Below, in pieces: positions 1 through 7,896 of a stretch of 64,000 nucleotides of DNA. The stretch is from CAWGQN01 sp963824885 (GTDB lineage: Bacteria > Actinomycetota > Actinomycetes > Actinomycetales > Microbacteriaceae). The notes under the pieces are model-generated. The model saw only the letters and a list, made by a program, of their open reading frames with translations. It did not search any database and was not told where the DNA came from. A program made the translations under genes and the position numbers. The stretch covers positions 124,001 to 188,000 of the forward strand of contig CAWGQN010000002.1 of assembly GCA_963824885.1 (NCBI GenBank), read 5' to 3'. Every line of letters starts with the position of its first letter. Positions within the stretch are counted from its first letter, which is position 1.

Positions 1-1
1 G

Positions 2-1156
2 AGCGCGAGCGCTCCTCCCGCGAAATCGGAAATTAGACCCGTGCTGGCGAGACCGACGGAGGCTCTTCCCCCTATTCAACCCGTGGTGCCGATCCAGTCG
101 ACGATCGGCCGACCACTCGCGACACTCACGACAAACGCGTGTCCGGGTTCCGGCTTCACGAGGACCATCGAGAATCTGCAGGTATCGAGCGCCGACCTGA
201 CAAATTATCTTGATTACGATTCACTCGTGCCCGGGGGCGCGGCCGTGAAAGACGAAGATCACAAGCCGCACGATATGTGGGTTTTCGCTCCGCTGGGAAA
301 CGAACAGGGACTCTTCCGTTTGCTGTACGGGAGATCGGGTTTGTGTCTTGCGACAAAAAAATCTCCCGTATGGACCCAGAATAATCAAATTTACGACGTT
401 GTCGTCGAACCGTGCAAAGTCGCAACGGGAGTCGTTGAATTGCGACACGTGTGGGGTTTAGTGCGAACAAGAAGTGCCGAACGCAGTACCGGCGATCTTT
501 ATCAGCTCGAAAACGTCGGAGTCCGATCCGGGTGCGCGGCGCGACCGTACCCCGGAGCTGCTATCCCGATGGTCATCTCGTGTCATCCCCCCGGGGCCGG
601 AGAAATCTCAACCTGGCACGGCGGCCCAGACGACGCAAAATGGCAATTCACGGTTGCCGAATCGACGCGGGTCGATACGGTCCGGGAATCACTTCGCGCG
701 CATTCACGACAGTGGAGTCACAACAATCAGGTCGATCGGGGAGCCGAGGGCGAGTGCACGAGCATGAGACCGACCCACTCGCCCGATCGGTGGCAATACG
801 TCGAATTTCGGTTGTGCGGCAAGAAATCCGGCACCGGATTGCTCTTTACTCTGACGCTCAAAGAGATGCAATACAAGTGGGGTGGTCCTCTCGGGGCGTG
901 GTATTACAACACTCGGTACGCGCAAGGCCGCGCACACGTTGAACTCTTTTCTGAAGACGGCACGAAAATCAAAACCCTCATGTTGGGCGGCAGTACGACG
1001 GGCCGCACTCTCGAGCTTTCGAGCAAGATTGCCGGATTGCAACCGGGGGAATACCGCCTCGTCGTCTCGCACGTGGCACTCGCGGGAATGTGGTGGTCCA
1101 CGACAGATTCCAGCAGCGTGTCACCCGCAACTTTCACGCTCGATATTGCGGTGTGA
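2..1156 (+). CDS. Secreted lectin-like protein with C-terminal WQY/WYYN domain (5' end outside window)
   Basis: The reading frame is open from base 2, so the start and signal peptide probably lie upstream; the first visible residues are Ala/Pro-rich, like the stretch after a signal peptide. Residues from about 30 to 210 resemble a beta-trefoil/CdtA-like lectin module (GLCLA, VVVEPC, LYQLENVG, several Cys). The last 130 residues carry the domain found in three small secreted proteins near 59.9-61.8 kb: a Cys, then S-x-D-x-WQY, LC twenty residues after the first Cys, QYxWGG and WYYN. The architecture therefore suggests a secreted, possibly surface- or glycan-binding protein. I do not recognise a named family. 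The lectin assignment is inference from motif pattern; the shared C-terminal domain is seen directly. Confidence 0.7.
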   Translation, partial: SASAPPAKSEIRPVLARPTEALPPIQPVVPIQSTIGRPLATLTTNACPGSGFTRTIENLQVSSADLTNYLDYDSLVPGGAAVKDEDHKPHDMWVFAPLGNEQGLFRLLYGRSGLCLATKKSPVWTQNNQIYDVVVEPCKVATGVVELRHVWGLVRTRSAERSTGDLYQLENVGVRSGCAARPYPGAAIPMVISCHPPGAGEISTWHGGPDDAKWQFTVAESTRVDTVRESLRAHSRQWSHNNQVDRGAEGECTSMRPTHSPDRWQYVEFRLCGKKSGTGLLFTLTLKEMQYKWGGPLGAWYYNTRYAQGRAHVELFSEDGTKIKTLMLGGSTTGRTLELSSKIAGLQPGEYRLVVSHVALAGMWWSTTDSSSVSPATFTLDIAV

Positions 1157-1414
1157 CACGGTTTCGCTCGTGTGGTTCCGCCCAATCTGCTGCCCCTGGG
1201 CGCGGAACGACAACGCGCGCGTTGCGAAAGGACGCGTGGATTCTCGGCCCCGCGACCGACTCACGCGAACGTCCGTGCGGTGCGGCGACAAGTCGGATTG
1301 AGCGCCCAACGCGTCGCGAGCTGGCACCGCGGTTGGTGCTCCTGTAGTCTTTAGCACGACTTGCCCGCGGGCTCATCGCCCTCGCAGCACACCTCGGTGC
1401 CCGGCAAATCCCAC

Positions 1415-1487
1415 GCGCCTGTAGCTCAACGGATAGAGCATCTGACTACGGATCAGAAGGTTGGGGGTTCGAATCCCTTCAGGCGCA
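1415..1487 (+). tRNA. tRNA-Arg (anticodon ACG)
   Basis: A 73-nt cloverleaf. The acceptor stem GCGCCTG pairs perfectly with CAGGCGC, and the T arm carries GGTTCGAATCC. The anticodon loop CTACGGA gives ACG. A34 must be deaminated to inosine by TadA, which is encoded in this window at 8987. The 3' CCA is not encoded. The accessory stretch up to 6.2 kb begins directly downstream. Confidence 0.95.
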
Positions 1488-1526
1488 CACGTGTTGAGAC
1501 AATCGAGGAGCGGTCGAGACGGCTGA

Positions 1527-1790
1527 TCACGCGCTCTTCAGCCACGCGCGGAGCGCATCCCGGATAACGTCGCTTCTCGTGCTGTGATCATGGACTGCCC
1601 GTCGGGCGAGTGCGGTGCCCAACTCCGGGTCGAGGCGGATAGTCGTCACGCTCGCTACACCGTTACCCATCCGAGGTCGACCGCGCCGCCTGAGTTCGCC
1701 AATGGTGTAGCCTCGTTCGGCCTCGTCGGCCCAGTCCTGAATCTGAGCGTCTGAGACGGGCTTTCCATTGATTGTGCCCTTGGCCATCAT
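1527..1790 (-). CDS. Ribbon-helix-helix (CopG-like) antitoxin
   Basis: An 87-residue protein. Its C-terminal half has the ribbon-helix-helix pattern: a short beta-strand (VTTIRLDPEL), then two helices ending in RSDVIRDALRAWL. The N-terminal half (GKPVSDAQIQDWADEAERG, RRRGRP) resembles the toxin-contact extension of actinobacterial CopG-like antitoxins. It starts at an ATG overlapping the stop of the upstream toxin-like gene by 4 bases, which implies translational coupling. Expected role: bind the partner toxin and repress the shared promoter. The family call is by pattern, not by database match. Confidence 0.75.
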   Translation of the reverse strand: MMAKGTINGKPVSDAQIQDWADEAERGYTIGELRRRGRPRMGNGVASVTTIRLDPELGTALARRAVHDHSTRSDVIRDALRAWLKSA

Positions 1791-2080
1791 TTACTCCCTT
1801 CCGGCAACAGGTTAAGGTAGCGCTTACGAGCTTTCATCGCGTGGATTATGAGATTGTGGGTGTCATCGAAGGTTAGTACCACTGTTTCGATCAGCTGGCC
1901 GTTTTGATCGAAACCGAGACGCAGCTGCCTGCCTGGTTTGCCTTCTTCAAGGTCAACGGTCACAAGATAGTGCCGTGCGGCGAAGATCGAGTCTTTCGGA
2001 TCAACGCCGTGCTTGAGCGCCGACTCGTGGACCCTCACATCATGAGTGTAATACGAAAATCGCATCGTCGTCACGAGCAA
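1787..2080 (-). CDS. Putative type II toxin paired with RHH antitoxin
   Basis: A protein of up to 97 residues (an internal ATG gives 92), encoded immediately upstream of the RHH antitoxin. Features seen: HDVRVHESALKHGV near the N-terminus, a central strand region with RQLRLGFDQNGQLIETVVL, and a C-terminal IIHAMKARKRYLNLL. This layout resembles the small BrnT-like toxins that precede RHH antitoxins in actinobacteria, most of which are thought to be RNases. I cannot assign a specific family or catalytic residues. Toxin-first order with a 4-base overlap is unusual for classical modules but common for BrnT-type ones. The activity is inferred from context. Confidence 0.6.
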   Translation of the reverse strand: MLVTTMRFSYYTHDVRVHESALKHGVDPKDSIFAARHYLVTVDLEEGKPGRQLRLGFDQNGQLIETVVLTFDDTHNLIIHAMKARKRYLNLLPEGSK

Positions 2081-2201
2081 TCGTGATCCAGCAGTTCACC
2101 ACGAGCGCAGGTACCGCGCTCGAAAAAGTATTCGGCTCGACAAAAACCTCGCGATCACCCGCACGGCCTCAGCACGCTATCGTTTGTCGCAAAGGAAACA
2201 C

Positions 2202-2612
2202 ATGGCCGCCAAATTTACCGTCCTGTTCGTCTGCATCCACAACGCCGGCCGGTCACAAATGGCCGCCGGTTATCTGAGAGCGCTCTCGCACGGTGCCGTC
2301 GACGTGTTTTCGGGCGGATCCGAACCGGCCAATCAGATCAATCCGGTAGCAATCCAGGCCATGGCGGAAGAGGGCGTCGATATTTCGGCGGGCGTGCCCC
2401 AGTTGGTGACGACCAACCAGGTTCGCGAATCGGATGTCGTTATTACCATGGGCTGCGGCGACGTGTGTCCCGTCTTTACCGGTAAACGCTATGAAGACTG
2501 GGAACTCGCCGACCCGGCGGGCAAGAGCCTCGACGAGGTTCGCCTGATCCGCGATGAGATCAGGGCGCGCGTCGAGCGCCTGCTCGGCGAACTCATCGCT
2601 GAGACGACCTAG
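2202..2612 (+). CDS. arsC: Arsenate reductase, LMW-phosphatase-like (mycothiol type)
   Basis: A 136-residue cytoplasmic protein of the low-molecular-weight tyrosine phosphatase fold. The N-terminal P-loop reads FVCIHNAGRSQMAAG (C-x5-R-S), followed by SGGSEPA, DVVITMGCGDVCP and WELADPAGK. These are hallmarks of actinobacterial ArsC that reduces arsenate with mycothiol and mycoredoxin. The ATG at 2202 is preferred over a TTG at 2184 because AAAGGA lies just upstream. No arsR or arsenite pump gene is adjacent, so it looks like a lone resistance gene in the stretch following tRNA-Arg. Confidence 0.9.
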   Translation: MAAKFTVLFVCIHNAGRSQMAAGYLRALSHGAVDVFSGGSEPANQINPVAIQAMAEEGVDISAGVPQLVTTNQVRESDVVITMGCGDVCPVFTGKRYEDWELADPAGKSLDEVRLIRDEIRARVERLLGELIAETT

Positions 2613-2673
2613 TCAGTTGCGAATTGTCGGGGGTCAACCCACGAATATCGTGCTGAAGCGCCTCGACGTCTGA

Positions 2674-5040
2674 CTACTCGAGGTCGCCTCCTCGTACTCG
2701 AACTCGTGCAGAGGGCACCATTTGGCGGTGCTCAAGGTTGAGGTCGGCCACGGCTTTGACTCCATCTTGATAGACCTTGAGGGCCGGGTCAATCGACCGA
2801 AAGGTGACGATCACGTAAACTCGCTGCTCGACTGTAAGTTCTTCCTGTATGCGTTGGGTGAGCGTGAGACGTAGTGCCCAATTTCCGCCCTTCGTGCCAC
2901 GAAGCGAGCGTTGTCTATAGGTCTTGATTGGCGACCATTTACCGTCGTCAATTAGCTCATTTTCCCATCGATAGTCTTTATCTTTCTCTTGCGCCGCTAT
3001 GCTGCGGCATGTCCAGTCGTCGCCGTTCTTGGTCAAGTGACCAAACGCTCCCGAAACGTCGTAGCGCACGGCCTCTGATCCGAATGCAGGGTTTATTGGG
3101 GGAGAATAAGTGATCGTCACGATCACCTCGCCCCTAAATTTGCCGTCTACCGTAGTGACGGCTTTGGGGACTGGAAATGGGTTTTTGAACCACTCAATTC
3201 CAGGGGAGAGCATTACTTCATGGACTGTCGTGAAGGCGTCGTCGCCGTTGCCGAGTATCTCGGCGCTCGAGGGCGGTGTGCCCCAACCAAAGTACTGGCG
3301 GTGATCGCCGCGCGATGGCGACTGGTTGATCGACGCTGAATGCACAAGCAGGCCTTTGATTAGCTCTGGTCGGACCGTTTCGACGGAGCCGCTCTTCTCC
3401 ACCCTGTGCCACAGGTGTGCGGCGATGGTGCTCACGATTGGAGTTGAAAATGACGTCCCGATTGATTCGGCCACGTCGCCCGAGGGGAGCAAGGAGTTGA
3501 TTCCGAACCCTTTGGTCGCCCCGCCGCTGGGCCCCACGTCGCCCGCCCAGTGGCACACCTCCGGTTTGACGTGGAGCGCAAAACTCGGCCCCCGTCGTGA
3601 ATAGGAGGACGGCATGCCAATGGGCACGAAGCCGCCCTTATGGGCGAGGGCGCCGATGGTGACGGATCTGATCGCCTCGGCGGGGCTGGTTATTCCGTCT
3701 TTGAGCACAGAGTCTGACGCTGGCGGCCATTTTCGCAGAGGCGATGCCATATAGTTTCCGGCGGCTTGAACGATTAGAACATTCTCGCTGTCCGAAAGCT
3801 CATCTATACACTGCGCAAAGGTCCCATACTCTGAAGTCCCGCCATCATGATTTGAACCAAACGAGCAGTTCCAGATTTTGATCGAATCATTTCGCGTGAT
3901 TGCTTCGAAAATGCGTTCCTGGAGGAGGTTTTCTGCGATCCCAACGCGCGGGAGCACCTGCGCGTCGAAGATTCGCGACGAGTCAGCAGGAAAGGCCTTT
4001 GCGCTGTCCCGATTGGTTTGAGCGGATGCGACAATAAGGCCCCCAACAAACGTGCCGTGGTCAGGATTGATCTCAGAACTGCCATCCCAATTTTCGCGAC
4101 CCGCGATCACGTTCTCAAGAATCGAATTCTGGATACCGGAATCGAGAACCCCAACCGTGGGGGCAGACGCCGGTGGAAGCGAGATTTCTCCATCATCCAG
4201 TGGACGGATTGGGGTGAAAGCCTGCGGCGAGGAATGAATCGTCCCGTACTCAGGAGCGACGGACACGCTGCGGATGCCTCTGGTCTTTGCCAGCCCCGCC
4301 GCTGTAATTTCACTGCCGGGAACATAGTATGCTACCGGTCTCGTAGAGGAGGCGTTGATGGCATTCACGGCCAGGCCTCGCGCCGCAGTAAACGCCTCGA
4401 ACGCGGCGGAAGAGTTCGACGGCCCCTGCGCAATCGCGAGACGAGATTTGGCCGGTTCGCGAGATGTCCACGGGAAGAACGTTACCTTGAGTGCACGGCC
4501 TTCATGACGGGCCGTCGCCACCATGGATTCAGCCTTGTCGGCGTCATTTAGTCCGAAAATGACATCAACCGTGTCCCAACGGGTAAACGATTGGAACGTT
4601 GAAATACAATAGAGATCTGCCTTGGTGCGAGCGGTCCGAATTTTTTCGGAGAGTTCGCTCAACCGTTCCTGAGTTCCTTCGATAATGAGTTCACCTGGGC
4701 GTCTCGCTCCAACCGCTGGAAGGTCAAACGACCCAAGAAATGCGTAGGGTCGATTCGATTTGGCTAAGACTATTTCGCTCTCTTTAGGTTCTCCATCAGG
4801 ATTGGATTTGCTTGGAGTCGTCTTTCGGCGGCGGAGCGTCACCAACACTGGAAGCGGATCGTCCGGTGTCGCTCCAACGTCGTGGGCTGCATGAGCGAGT
4901 TCATCCAGGGCGGTGGCCAGCTGCGCTCTCAACGTGGGAGTGATTTCCACAAGTGGCGGTTGCGTCCGCCCTTTGCGTTTTTTTGGCCGCAGCTCTTTTT
5001 GCGCGAATGGAAGCAACAGAATCGGATTCTGGACGCTCAT
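2674..5040 (-). CDS. S8 subtilisin-like serine protease of an AAA+/S8 pair
   Basis: A 788-residue protein with no signal peptide, so probably cytoplasmic. The catalytic triad is visible: Asp300 in VGVLDSGI, His328 in PDHGTFVGG, Ser530 in GTSFSTP, and the oxyanion Asn429 in QAAGN. The first 290 residues form an uncharacterised N-terminal region beginning NPILLLPFA; about 220 residues follow the protease domain. ATG at 5040 has a good Shine-Dalgarno (AAGGGA). It lies downstream of, and overlaps by 140 bases, an AAA+ ATPase gene, so the two are probably one operon. Known S8 enzymes hydrolyse peptide bonds; a role in defence or targeted proteolysis controlled by the ATPase is inference from the pairing. 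Confidence 0.85.
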   Translation of the reverse strand: MSVQNPILLLPFAQKELRPKKRKGRTQPPLVEITPTLRAQLATALDELAHAAHDVGATPDDPLPVLVTLRRRKTTPSKSNPDGEPKESEIVLAKSNRPYAFLGSFDLPAVGARRPGELIIEGTQERLSELSEKIRTARTKADLYCISTFQSFTRWDTVDVIFGLNDADKAESMVATARHEGRALKVTFFPWTSREPAKSRLAIAQGPSNSSAAFEAFTAARGLAVNAINASSTRPVAYYVPGSEITAAGLAKTRGIRSVSVAPEYGTIHSSPQAFTPIRPLDDGEISLPPASAPTVGVLDSGIQNSILENVIAGRENWDGSSEINPDHGTFVGGLIVASAQTNRDSAKAFPADSSRIFDAQVLPRVGIAENLLQERIFEAITRNDSIKIWNCSFGSNHDGGTSEYGTFAQCIDELSDSENVLIVQAAGNYMASPLRKWPPASDSVLKDGITSPAEAIRSVTIGALAHKGGFVPIGMPSSYSRRGPSFALHVKPEVCHWAGDVGPSGGATKGFGINSLLPSGDVAESIGTSFSTPIVSTIAAHLWHRVEKSGSVETVRPELIKGLLVHSASINQSPSRGDHRQYFGWGTPPSSAEILGNGDDAFTTVHEVMLSPGIEWFKNPFPVPKAVTTVDGKFRGEVIVTITYSPPINPAFGSEAVRYDVSGAFGHLTKNGDDWTCRSIAAQEKDKDYRWENELIDDGKWSPIKTYRQRSLRGTKGGNWALRLTLTQRIQEELTVEQRVYVIVTFRSIDPALKVYQDGVKAVADLNLEHRQMVPSARVRVRGGDLE

Positions 5041-6067
5041 GAAGTTCCCTTACATATTTGGAGATTGTTCTCGTGTTAGACGAGAAGATATCCGCCAAAG
5101 CAGAAAGAGTAAATACCTCTGTTGCCCATTTCCGAAGGGTCCGCACTTCGGCTGCTTCATCTGTGAACGCATCGAGATTGTCATACCACAGGAACCGAGC
5201 AAGCCGCTTGAGAGCGTGTGGAAGGCGAACAGTGTTTGAGTCGGCCATGATTTCGCAACGAGCGACGTCCATCGCCGCCATTTTGATCGCCGCGCCGGAC
5301 ATTCCTTCGGAGTATCGACCGAGCGTGGCAAGGTCGCGCTCCTCAATTTTCAGGTCCGTGAGGTTCTGTGACCAAATGGCGACTCGTTCGGCATCACGCG
5401 GAAGGTCTGTCTTCAGCGTGTGCGAAAATCGTCTCCAGACGGCGGGGTCAAGAAGTTGTGGGTGATTTGTCGCGGCAATCATGACCGTGGAAGCGTCGAG
5501 GGCATCCATGTTTTCAAGCAGCGCGATCACGACTCGTTGAAGCTCGCCCACGTCGTGGGCATCGGCGCGATTCTTCGCTAACGCGTCAAATTCGTCCAAG
5601 AAAAGTACGCACGGCCAACGGCTTGCGTAGTCGAAGACCTCTCGAATGTTTCGACTTGTTTGTCCGAGGAGAGACGAAACGAGCGCGTCACTGCGCGTTG
5701 TGACGAGCGGAATCTCGAGTTCCTTCGAAATGAGTCGGGCAATCGATGTCTTTCCCGTTCCCGGTTCACCGTGGAGCAACATTCTGCTGGCGATGTGCAC
5801 GCCCCGCGCCTGCAATTTGCCCCGAGAGCGTGTTGTCTCGATGAACTCGGTCACTTGAGATTCAACGAGCCTCGAGAGCGCGAGAGGCGTACCCTCTACG
5901 TCGGGAAATTCGATGTCTACCGTCGCGAGTCCGCTTTCTTCGTCAGTCGGACTCTTGGGGCCGAGCGACGAGGTTCCCATCACCGCGCGAGCCGGGGCCT
6001 TGCTGAGGATGGATCGAAACAATCGAGCCTGGCGGTTTGCTCCGTCTCGCTCGAGTTTGTCGGCCAA
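4901..6067 (-). CDS. AAA+ family ATPase of an AAA+/S8 pair
   Basis: About 388 residues. Walker A GEPGTGKT (about 100-107), Walker B VLFLDEFDAL (about 154-163), sensor-1 Asn201 and an RRF arginine finger near 212 give a classical AAA core. The C-terminus has a helix-turn-helix-like stretch (LSALADIFSSNTRTISKYV). The annotated TTG start has no Shine-Dalgarno, and coding-like sequence continues upstream to an in-frame stop near 6171. A GTG at 6200 in another frame joins this frame if one A is removed from the AAA run at 6168-6170. The real N-terminus is therefore likely about 44 residues longer and frameshifted here. Its 3' end overlaps the S8 gene by 140 bases, which is unusually long. Confidence 0.8.
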   Translation of the reverse strand: MADKLERDGANRQARLFRSILSKAPARAVMGTSSLGPKSPTDEESGLATVDIEFPDVEGTPLALSRLVESQVTEFIETTRSRGKLQARGVHIASRMLLHGEPGTGKTSIARLISKELEIPLVTTRSDALVSSLLGQTSRNIREVFDYASRWPCVLFLDEFDALAKNRADAHDVGELQRVVIALLENMDALDASTVMIAATNHPQLLDPAVWRRFSHTLKTDLPRDAERVAIWSQNLTDLKIEERDLATLGRYSEGMSGAAIKMAAMDVARCEIMADSNTVRLPHALKRLARFLWYDNLDAFTDEAAEVRTLRKWATEVFTLSALADIFSSNTRTISKYVRELHERPESDSVASIRAKRAAAKKTQRADATATCGNHSHVESAAGHRPG

Positions 6068-6273
6068 CAGGAGCGCGTAGTTGACCGCCTGTTGGGGATC
6101 GTGTCGGATCGCACCCTCAAGAATCTTCGCGACTTCAGATGCGTGGTCGATGATCTGCTCCTCGTGCTTTCAGATTCTCGTTCGCGGCGCCATCTGACAC
6201 TTTAGTCGTGCCGTGTAGCCACCTGCCGCATTATTGAATCAATGTGGGGACCCGGCGGCGTAGAGTGACGGTT

Positions 6274-6684
6274 ATGACAATTGCACTCCAGTATTGCAAC
6301 ATCACCGTCAATGACGTAGACGAATCGATCAGGTTTTACCGCGACGCGCTCGGTCTCGAGGTGCGCAACGACGTGGCCTCGGGTGAATTCCGCTGGGTCA
6401 CGCTCGGCAGTGACGCGCAACCGGAACTCGGGATCGTGATCTCGGTGCCCCACGCGGGTCGGTCGCACGCCGACGGCGACGCGCTTAAAGAGCTCCTCGA
6501 TAAGGGCGTCCTTCCCATGCTGGTGTTTGGTTCTGACGACGTTGACGCGACGTTCGAGACGGTTCGCGCATCCGGCGCGACCGTGCTCCAGGAGCCAGCG
6601 GATCAGTCGTGGGGACCACGCGATTGTGCGTTTCGAGACCCGTCAGGCAACGTTGTTCGAATTGCTCAGGCGCCCGCGGCCTAA
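6274..6684 (+). CDS. VOC superfamily (glyoxalase/dioxygenase-like) protein
   Basis: A 136-residue cytoplasmic protein with the vicinal oxygen chelate fold: two beta-alpha-beta-beta-beta repeats beginning YCNITVNDVDESIRFYRDALGLEV and VFGSDDVDATFETVRASGA. It ends with the characteristic WGPRDCAFRDPSGNVVRI, where the Asp/Pro/Gly motif is conserved. The ATG at 6274 is chosen because the homologous N-terminal strand begins there; upstream codons are Arg-rich and unlike the family. Members of this family range from glyoxalases to antibiotic-binding proteins, so the substrate cannot be assigned. It is probably the first conserved backbone gene after the accessory AAA/S8 region. Confidence 0.85.
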   Translation: MTIALQYCNITVNDVDESIRFYRDALGLEVRNDVASGEFRWVTLGSDAQPELGIVISVPHAGRSHADGDALKELLDKGVLPMLVFGSDDVDATFETVRASGATVLQEPADQSWGPRDCAFRDPSGNVVRIAQAPAA

Positions 6685-6709
6685 GCGCACACGCACGGCA
6701 CTACCCCTC

Positions 6710-7573
6710 ATGACGAACCCCCTGCTCGGTCTCCTTCTCGACGTCGATGGCCCGCTTGCGAGTCCGCTCACGCGCACGATTACGATTCCGTCAATCGTGC
6801 CGCAGCTCGCGCGCCTCGTGAACGCGGGTGTACCGATTGCATTTAACACGGGACGATCGGTCGAATTTATCAACCACCACATTGCGGGGCCGCTGATTGA
6901 CGCGGGTCTCGACTCGTCCGCGCGCGTCTACGGGGTGTGTGAAAAAGGCGCACTGTGGTTCCGAATTACGGGGAAAGGCCTGGGCGAGATCGAGATTGAT
7001 AGCGATCTCGCGGTTCCCGGCGAAATTTTTCGCGACATTGCCGCGCTCGTCGCTCGGTCGTTCGAGTCGACCATGTTTTTCGACCGCGAAAAGAAAGCGA
7101 TGATTTCTGTTGAGCAGCGCGTCGACGTCGATTCTGAGACGTTTTGGCGAGAACAGCGGGTTTTTGACGCTCAAGTCGAAGCGCTCTTGGTTGATCGAGG
7201 GTACGGGTTCTGCCGATTGGGGGTCGAGACTCCCGATCCGAGCGGAACCGTGCAATATCGCATTGACCCCACGTTTATTTCGACCGACATCGAGTCGGTT
7301 TCGCTCGGAAAAGATCGCGGTGCGTCGCGTGCGCTTGAATTGATCGAACGCGACGGCCCGGTCCCGACGGTGTGGCGCACGGTAGGCGATTCGCGCAGCG
7401 ACTACGCCATGGCCGATTGGCTGCACGAGCGGGGATTCGAGGTCGAGCACCTCGACGTTCGACCCGCCGAGGGAATTCCCGCCAAACCCTACGGCGTTCT
7501 CGTTGCAGACAATCTCATCCACGATCAAGCGGGTGCCCTGTATCTCGATCGCTGGGCGAATGAGTTCGCCTGA
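6710..7573 (+). CDS. HAD superfamily hydrolase (Cof/SPP-like)
   Basis: A 287-residue cytoplasmic phosphatase-like protein. Motif I is LLLDVDGPL (nucleophile and acid/base Asp), motif II is the Thr in AFNTGRS, and motif IV is VGDSRSDYAMADWL (metal-binding Asp residues). The cap between motifs resembles type C2 caps of sugar-phosphate phosphatases. ATG at 6710 is chosen because the first beta-strand starts there; it lies 25 bases after the VOC gene and they are probably co-transcribed. A perfect hairpin at 7799-7841 may end the transcript. Substrate unknown. Confidence 0.85.
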   Translation: MTNPLLGLLLDVDGPLASPLTRTITIPSIVPQLARLVNAGVPIAFNTGRSVEFINHHIAGPLIDAGLDSSARVYGVCEKGALWFRITGKGLGEIEIDSDLAVPGEIFRDIAALVARSFESTMFFDREKKAMISVEQRVDVDSETFWREQRVFDAQVEALLVDRGYGFCRLGVETPDPSGTVQYRIDPTFISTDIESVSLGKDRGASRALELIERDGPVPTVWRTVGDSRSDYAMADWLHERGFEVEHLDVRPAEGIPAKPYGVLVADNLIHDQAGALYLDRWANEFA

Positions 7574-7798
7574 TTTTTGTGCTGCAAGCGGAACCTCGCG
7601 GATTCTTGATCGCTATCGATCACGCGCACACGCGGTGAGTGCGCCAAAAATAGCGACAATTCGCGCTTTTGCGTCATATCCGGGTGATTTCCAGTACTAA
7701 TTTCTGGACTTTCGCAGTTTACGCTCAATTTAGTGTGGCATCTTCGATAGAAGTCGCCCGTGAGTCCCCCCTCTTTTGCTCGCGGGCGGCACTTCTTC

Positions 7799-7841
7799 CA
7801 TCGTTGGCCCAGCATCGCACTCCTCTGCTGGGCCAACGATG
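7799..7841 (+). terminator. Perfect 16-bp hairpin, likely terminator
   Basis: Arms at 7799-7814 and 7826-7841 are exact reverse complements, with an 11-base loop. A short T run (GTTTTC) follows on the plus strand, while no T run follows on the minus strand. It sits between the HAD gene and the convergent winged-helix gene and most likely ends the plus-strand transcript. The surrounding 7574-7896 region holds no credible gene. Confidence 0.6.
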
Positions 7842-7896
7842 TTTTCCCAGCACGTTTTTCCTCGCGGGTCGCGAAATAATCCCGTCGACGAAAAAC

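Noticed and set aside
1361..1567. Open frame running through tRNA-Arg
   Set aside because: It translates the tRNA itself (AQRIEH...GGSNPF pattern), a well-known artefact.
4018..4551. Plus-strand frame antisense to the S8 protease
   Set aside because: It is a shadow of a well-supported gene, with Arg-rich composition and no start signal.
5660..6205. 181-codon plus-strand frame antisense to the AAA+ ATPase
   Set aside because: No family pattern, and the opposite strand encodes clear Walker motifs.
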